Source of the DNA: an uncultured Candidatus Methylacidiphilales bacterium
GTDB lineage: Bacteria > Verrucomicrobiota > Verrucomicrobiia > Methylacidiphilales > CALFVM01
NCBI GenBank assembly: GCA_937928665.1
Contig: CALFVM010000090.1
Location: 1 to 8,076 of the forward strand
Reading direction: 5' to 3'
DNA length: 8,076 bases
This document shows, in pieces, positions 4,507 through 8,076 of the stretch (position 1 is the first letter of the stretch; every line of letters begins with the position of its first letter). Below the pieces are notes generated by a model. It was not told the origin of the DNA. It made no database searches and saw only the letters and a list, made by a program, of their open reading frames with translations. The position numbers and the translations under genes were made by a program.

Positions 4507-6003
4507 TTAGAGGAGACTGGCGACCACGCCGCCCGCCGCAATCAGCCCGATGATGAGTGCCAGCCAAACCATCTTTTCTTCAGGAACAGACTGGCCGGAG
4601 GAGGAGGCGGGGACACTGGATCTCCCACGGATTTTACCCTTTTTCAAAAATCCATCGTAGTGACGCTGGAGAAGGTAGGTCTCGGTTTGACGCATCGTAT
4701 CCAGCATGACCCCAACAATAATCAGGAGGCTGGTGCCGCCGAAAAATTGGGCGGTGATGTAAGGGATGCCGAGATTGGTCTGGACCAGCATGGGCAGGAC
4801 GGCCAGGGCGGTCAGAAAAATCGCCCCCGCAAAGGTCAGCCGGGTCATGGCAAAGTCGAGCATCCGGGCCGTCGGTTCACCAGGTCGCACGCCGGGAATG
4901 AAACCACCGTTGCGTTTCATATCATCAGCGATCTGGTTCGGGTTAAACACCATGGCCACCCAGAAGAATGAGAAGAAAAAGACGAGGGCTGAGGAGCACA
5001 GAATATAAAAGAAAGTTCCCGGTGTGAACCAGGCGATGACGCGCCCGGACCATTCCTGTCGGCCAAAAATCAAATCGATAAAGGTGGCGGGAAAGATCAG
5101 GAGGGCGTTGGCAAAAATGATAGGCATGACGCCTGAGTAATTAACCTTGAGAGGAAGAAAGGAGCTTTGGCCCCCGTAAACGCGGTTACCCCGCACCTGC
5201 TTGGCATATTGAACTGGAATTTTGCGGACTGCCTGGGTCAGGGTGATGGCAGAAGCGATCACACCGAGAAGGAATGCGACGAGGAGAACAATCAGGAACG
5301 GGCTCAAGGGGGCCTGATCGCTTCCGGCGGGAGGATTAAAGATGTTCCAGGCGGCCGTAAGCGCACTGGGGAGCTGGGCGACAATCCCCACGGTGATGAT
5401 GAGGGAGATTCCGTTGCCAATGCCCTTGTCCGTGATCTGCTCGCCCAGCCACATGAGGAACATGGTGCCACCAGTGAGAGTCACCACGGTGACAAAGCGG
5501 AAGGTCCAGCCCGGTTCCGGCACCAGAGGCCCCATGCGGGCAATCACATCACCGATCCCGCTCAAGAGCGCAATCTGTTCGGGTCGCTCAAAACTGAGTG
5601 CGAGGAAATAGCCCTGAACGACGCAGAGAAACAGGGTGCCGAGGCGGGTGTATTGCGTGATTTTCTGGCGTCCGCCCTCTTCCCGCTGGATTTTGCCGAG
5701 CTGCGGCACGACGTTGACAGCAAGCTGCATGACGATGCTGGCCGAAATATACGGCATGATCGTCAGGGAGAAGATCGCGCAGTTCTCAAGGGCGCCGCCG
5801 CTGAAAAGATTGAAGAGCCCAACGACGGAGCCCTGCTGTTGTTGTTCCAGAACGGTCTTGAAGTATTCGCCAAGGATGCGCGGATCAATCCCGGGACACG
5901 GGATCATCGACCCGAGCCGGACAATCACCAGAAGCATCAGGGTAAAGAGGATGCGCTGGCGGAGTTCCGGAATTTTGAAGCAATTGACGAATGCGGAGAC
6001 CAT
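4507..6003 (-). CDS. secY: Protein translocase channel subunit SecY with an extra C-terminal membrane segment
   Basis: SecY is the pore of the SecYEG translocon, which passes unfolded proteins across or into the cytoplasmic membrane. The first 460 or so residues match the ten-helix family. FKIPELRQRI at 9-18 precedes TM1. The plug region GLFNLFSGGALENCAIFSL (62-80) leads into TM2 (about 76-97). LGEQITDKGIGNGISLII (186-203) is a classic signature at TM4-TM5. NRVYGGQSSFLPLK (273-286) lies in the cytoplasmic loop before TM7. GGTSLLIIVGVMLDTMRQ (422-439) is TM10. Most SecY proteins end soon after a motif like YLLQRHYDGFLKKGKIRGR. Here a serine/proline linker and a 21-residue hydrophobic stretch (478-498) follow, giving 498 residues against about 430-445. 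The ATG at 6003 fits the family N-terminus. It lies 69 bases after rplO and 10 before map; adk is absent. Confidence 0.97.
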   Translation of the reverse strand: MVSAFVNCFKIPELRQRILFTLMLLVIVRLGSMIPCPGIDPRILGEYFKTVLEQQQQGSVVGLFNLFSGGALENCAIFSLTIMPYISASIVMQLAVNVVPQLGKIQREEGGRQKITQYTRLGTLFLCVVQGYFLALSFERPEQIALLSGIGDVIARMGPLVPEPGWTFRFVTVVTLTGGTMFLMWLGEQITDKGIGNGISLIITVGIVAQLPSALTAAWNIFNPPAGSDQAPLSPFLIVLLVAFLLGVIASAITLTQAVRKIPVQYAKQVRGNRVYGGQSSFLPLKVNYSGVMPIIFANALLIFPATFIDLIFGRQEWSGRVIAWFTPGTFFYILCSSALVFFFSFFWVAMVFNPNQIADDMKRNGGFIPGVRPGEPTARMLDFAMTRLTFAGAIFLTALAVLPMLVQTNLGIPYITAQFFGGTSLLIIVGVMLDTMRQTETYLLQRHYDGFLKKGKIRGRSSVPASSSGQSVPEEKMVWLALIIGLIAAGGVVASLL

Positions 6004-6072
6004 GGCAATGAAAAATCAGGAAAGTGGCACCGGAAGGGCGGAGGCGTGGCCCCATCCCGTCCGGCGGCCGGA

Positions 6073-6540
6073 TCAGGCATCGGGAGCGGACGCTCGTTCC
6101 GGGACGACGGCGGTGCCGCCGGCCTGCTCGATTTTGGCTTTGGCCGCTTCGCTAAAGGCTTGGGCGACCACGTTGAGTTTCCTGGTCAGCTCGCCCGACC
6201 CGAGAATTTTGATCCCATCCCAGCGACCGGTGACGATTCGCTTGGAACGGAGCAGCGTCTCATCAACGGTGGTTCCGTCTGCAAAGACGTTGAGGGCACT
6301 GAGGTTGACCGGACAAAAGCGGGTGGCGAAGTTGCTGTTATTGAAGCCGCGCTTGGGCAGGCGGCGGTAGATTGGCATCTGACCGCCTTCAAAACCGAGC
6401 CGGATGCTGCCGCCGGAACGGGCTTTCTGACCTTTATGGCCTTTGCCGGAAGTCTTGCCGTGGCCAGAGCTTTCGCCGCAGCCCAGGCGTTTGCTGCGGT
6501 GCTTGGCACCAGGACGGGGTTTGAGATCGTGGAGTTGCAT
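6073..6540 (-). CDS. rplO: 50S ribosomal protein L15
   Basis: L15 is a late-assembly protein of the large subunit with a long extended N-terminal arm that penetrates 23S rRNA. The 155-residue product is close to the usual 144-150. MQLHDLKPRPGAKHRSKRLG is the family N-terminus. Next comes the glycine- and lysine-rich arm (GHGKTSGKGHKGQKARSGG, about 26-44), then FEGGQMPIYRRLPKRGF at 50-66. The globular domain carries ILGSGELTRKLNVVAQAFS at about 112-130. The tail after residue 146 is short and not conserved. The ATG is 6 bases after the rpsE stop with no evident Shine-Dalgarno, so coupling to rpsE is likely. Bacterial clusters often carry rpmD just before this gene; it is absent here. Confidence 0.98.
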   Translation of the reverse strand: MQLHDLKPRPGAKHRSKRLGCGESSGHGKTSGKGHKGQKARSGGSIRLGFEGGQMPIYRRLPKRGFNNSNFATRFCPVNLSALNVFADGTTVDETLLRSKRIVTGRWDGIKILGSGELTRKLNVVAQAFSEAAKAKIEQAGGTAVVPERASAPDA

Positions 6541-6546
6541 GGTCGA

Positions 6547-7209
6547 TTATTCTTTCGGGGCAGCCGGTTTGAGGGCGCGGCCGCGGGCTTTGAAAATTTC
6601 CTCCCGCTTCCGAAGCTGAAGGAGGGCTTCCAGGGTGGCCTTGACGACGTTGGCCGGATTGCTGGAACCGAGGGATTTGGACAGGACATCCTTAATGCCG
6701 GCCGCTTCCACAACGGCCCGGGCACCACCGCCGGCGATCAGGCCGGTGCCTTCCGAGGCGGGCTTGAGCAGAACGCGGCTGCCGCCGAAAACACCCACCA
6801 CTTCATGCGGAATGGTGGAACGTTCCACCGCAACCGAAAGAAGATTCCGGCGCGCATTCTCGTTACCTTTGCGGATGGCTTCGGAGACCTCATTCGCTTT
6901 CCCGAAGCCGACGCCGACTTTGCCAGCCCCATCACCGACGACGATGAGGGCCGAGAAACTGAAACGGCGGCCTCCTTTGACGACCTTGGCGCACCGGTTA
7001 ATGAAAACCACTTTTTCGATCAGCTCTTTTTCATCCGGATTACGAGCCGGTCGGTCGTCGCGGCGGGGGCCACGTCGGTCACCGCGAAAACCGCCCTGGC
7101 GGGGGCCGCGTCGGTCTTGGCCGCGGCTGCCGGGGTCAGCGGGACGGGCGTCGGTTTCAGGAGCGACCGGGCCGGAGACCGCGATCATCGGGGAGGTATC
7201 TTCTGCCAT
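6547..7209 (-). CDS. rpsE: 30S ribosomal protein S5 with an N-terminal arginine/glycine-rich extension
   Basis: S5 sits in the small-subunit body near the decoding region and the mRNA entry tunnel, and contributes to translational fidelity. At 220 residues it is longer than the usual 165-170. The conserved part starts near residue 62 with the N-terminal double-stranded-RNA-binding-like domain: INRCAKVVKGGRRFSFSAL at about 70-88, then VVGDGAGKVGVGFGKA. The C-terminal domain follows, with PASEGTGLIAGGGARAVVE and SSNPANVVKATLEAL. The first 55-60 residues are an extra low-complexity tail rich in R, G, D and P, with several RG and RR clusters at about 29-56. The whole frame is open from ATG 7209. 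A shorter start is unlikely because no other ATG lies between codon 8 and the conserved domain. It is followed after 6 bases by rplO, with no rpmD between. Confidence 0.97.
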   Translation of the reverse strand: MAEDTSPMIAVSGPVAPETDARPADPGSRGQDRRGPRQGGFRGDRRGPRRDDRPARNPDEKELIEKVVFINRCAKVVKGGRRFSFSALIVVGDGAGKVGVGFGKANEVSEAIRKGNENARRNLLSVAVERSTIPHEVVGVFGGSRVLLKPASEGTGLIAGGGARAVVEAAGIKDVLSKSLGSSNPANVVKATLEALLQLRKREEIFKARGRALKPAAPKE

Positions 7210-7211
7210 AA

Positions 7212-7580
7212 TTAGAATTTCAATCCGCCTTCGCGTGCCGCGTCGGCGAGAGCTTTGACTTTACCGTGGAACTTCAGGCCACCGCGGTCGAAGACGACGG
7301 TTTCAATCTGGTGGGCGAGGGCCCGCTCGGCGATGAGCTTGCCCACGACTTCGGCACCGGATTTGTTCGGTTTGAGAGCCTGAGGTTTGAGAGCTTTTTC
7401 GGTGGTGGCAACGGCGACGAGGGTTTTGCCGGCTTCGTCGTCGATGATCTGGGCGTAAATATGGGTGCCGGTGAAGGCCACGTTGAGGCGCGGCCGGTCG
7501 GGGGCACCGGCAATCTTTTTGCGGATCCGTGCGTGGAGGCGGGTGCGCTTAAACGTGCGGGTTTTGCGGGAGGATTTCAT
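7212..7580 (-). CDS. rplR: 50S ribosomal protein L18
   Basis: L18 binds 5S rRNA with L5 and anchors it in the central protuberance of the large subunit. The product is 122 residues, close to the usual 117-120. The basic N-terminal tail (residues 1-22, rich in K and R) is the 5S-binding arm. RPRLNV at about 29-34 and IYAQIIDD at about 41-48 are the usual core strands. The C-terminal signature FDRGGLKFHGKVKALADAAR (97-116), followed by EGGLKF, is characteristic. The start at ATG 7580 fits the family N-terminus. No Shine-Dalgarno match lies upstream, and the gene begins 9 bases after the rplF stop. Its TAA is only 2 bases from the rpsE ATG, so translational coupling is likely. Confidence 0.98.
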   Translation of the reverse strand: MKSSRKTRTFKRTRLHARIRKKIAGAPDRPRLNVAFTGTHIYAQIIDDEAGKTLVAVATTEKALKPQALKPNKSGAEVVGKLIAERALAHQIETVVFDRGGLKFHGKVKALADAAREGGLKF

Positions 7581-7589
7581 AGGCGGGCG

Positions 7590-8076
7590 TTATTTGCTCT
7601 GAGCAGTCTTGCCTTCCTTGCGGCGGATGATTTCGTCAGCGTATTTGACGCCCTTGCCCTTGTAGGGTTCGGGCGGGTAGAAACCGCGGATATCGGCGGC
7701 GACCGCACCGACGAGCTGTTTGTCAATTCCGTCGACGGTTACTTTGGTGTTGTCATCCACGGTGATTTTAATGCCGTCGGGAATCGGATACTTGATCGGG
7801 TGGGAGTAGCCGAGGCTGAGGTTCAGGATTTTGCCCTGAACGTTGGCTTTGAAGCCGACGCCGTTGATTTCGAGCTTTTTCTGAAAGCCCTGGGTGGCTC
7901 CAACAACCATGTTATTGACCAGGCTTCGGGCCAGTCCGTGCATGGCCTTGTCCTGGCCGGTGTCGCCCTTGCGGGTGAAAACAATCTGGTTGCCATTGAC
8001 GGAAGCCTCAACTCGGGCCGGAATTTCCAGGTCAAGCTTTCCTTTCGGTCCTTCGACGTGGACACGACGTCCGTCG
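7590..8076 (-). CDS. rplF: 50S ribosomal protein L6 (5' end missing)
   Basis: L6 is a two-domain protein of the large subunit that binds 23S rRNA near the sarcin-ricin loop and factor-binding site. The visible frame gives 161 codons before a TAA stop. The frame stays open to base 8076, so the start lies outside the window and roughly 15 to 20 N-terminal residues are missing compared with the usual length of about 180. Recognisable parts are VEGPKGKLDLEIP near the visible N-terminus, the GVGFKA segment of the second domain, and the family signature around IRGFYPPEPYKGKGVKY near the C-terminus. The internal ATG at 7943 is not the true start, because conserved L6 sequence continues upstream of it. 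It lies 9 bases before rplR and is the first visible gene of the spc-type block. Identity is secure; only the N-terminus is unknown. Confidence 0.97.
   Translation of the reverse strand, partial: DGRRVHVEGPKGKLDLEIPARVEASVNGNQIVFTRKGDTGQDKAMHGLARSLVNNMVVGATQGFQKKLEINGVGFKANVQGKILNLSLGYSHPIKYPIPDGIKITVDDNTKVTVDGIDKQLVGAVAADIRGFYPPEPYKGKGVKYADEIIRRKEGKTAQSK

Noticed and set aside
4497..4541. A longer start for map at 4541
   Set aside because: It would overlap the end of secY and add 15 residues unlike the family; MIPIKTPADTEKMR at 4496 fits.
5167..7215. A 682-codon open frame on the plus strand opposite secY, rplO and rpsE
   Set aside because: Its codons lie exactly opposite the codons of the three minus-strand genes, which happen to share one frame. 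In this register a stop appears only where the sense gene uses TTA, CTA or TCA, codons that G+C-rich genes avoid. The translation resembles no family and the sense genes are certain.
7590..7943. rplF starting at the internal ATG at 7943
   Set aside because: Conserved L6 sequence (VEGPKGKLDLEIP and onwards) continues upstream in the same frame to the window edge, so this ATG is internal methionine.

Overview
The window is one continuous stretch of the bacterial spc/alpha ribosomal-protein supercluster. Every supported gene reads on the minus strand, so transcription runs from base 8076 towards base 1. In transcript order the genes are rplF (5' end cut off by the window), rplR, rpsE, rplO, secY, map, rpmJ, rpsM, rpsK, rpsD, rpoA and rplQ. 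They are followed by a clear intrinsic terminator and then about 280 bases with no convincing gene. No tRNA, rRNA, mobile element, CRISPR array or attachment site was seen.

The DNA is fairly G+C-rich, and the proteins are ordinary bacterial versions that align along their length with the families they are named for. Several features set the lineage apart. There is no rpmD (L30) between rpsE and rplO, and no adk or infA around map. The genes secY-map-rpmJ-rpsM follow directly on one another. S4 and L36 are both of the cysteine-poor, zinc-free type. S5 and S11 carry N-terminal tails, L17 a C-terminal tail, and SecY an extra C-terminal hydrophobic segment. Loss of L30 and this gene order suggest the Planctomycetes-Verrucomicrobia-Chlamydiae group, most likely Verrucomicrobiota. 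That is an inference from memory of gene order and protein flavour, not from a search.

Layout: 8076-6073 holds the spc-type block (L6, L18, S5, L15) with gaps of 2 to 9 bases. 6003-3732 holds the translocon gene secY and methionine aminopeptidase. 3636-313 holds the alpha-type block (L36, S13, S11, S4, the RNA polymerase alpha subunit, L17). The only sizeable gaps are 69 bases (rplO-secY), 95 bases (map-rpmJ) and 136 bases (rpsD-rpoA). The last contains two strong G+C hairpins that share an arm sequence and could pair alternatively. A hairpin with a GCGA loop and a T7 tract closes the operon after rplQ.

Together the genes build both ribosomal subunits, the core RNA polymerase scaffold, the membrane channel used by nascent proteins and the enzyme that trims their first methionine. 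This is a core housekeeping region, and I see no new defence, mobile or metabolic system. The most unusual items are the extra SecY segment, the paired hairpins before rpoA and the charged ribosomal-protein tails.
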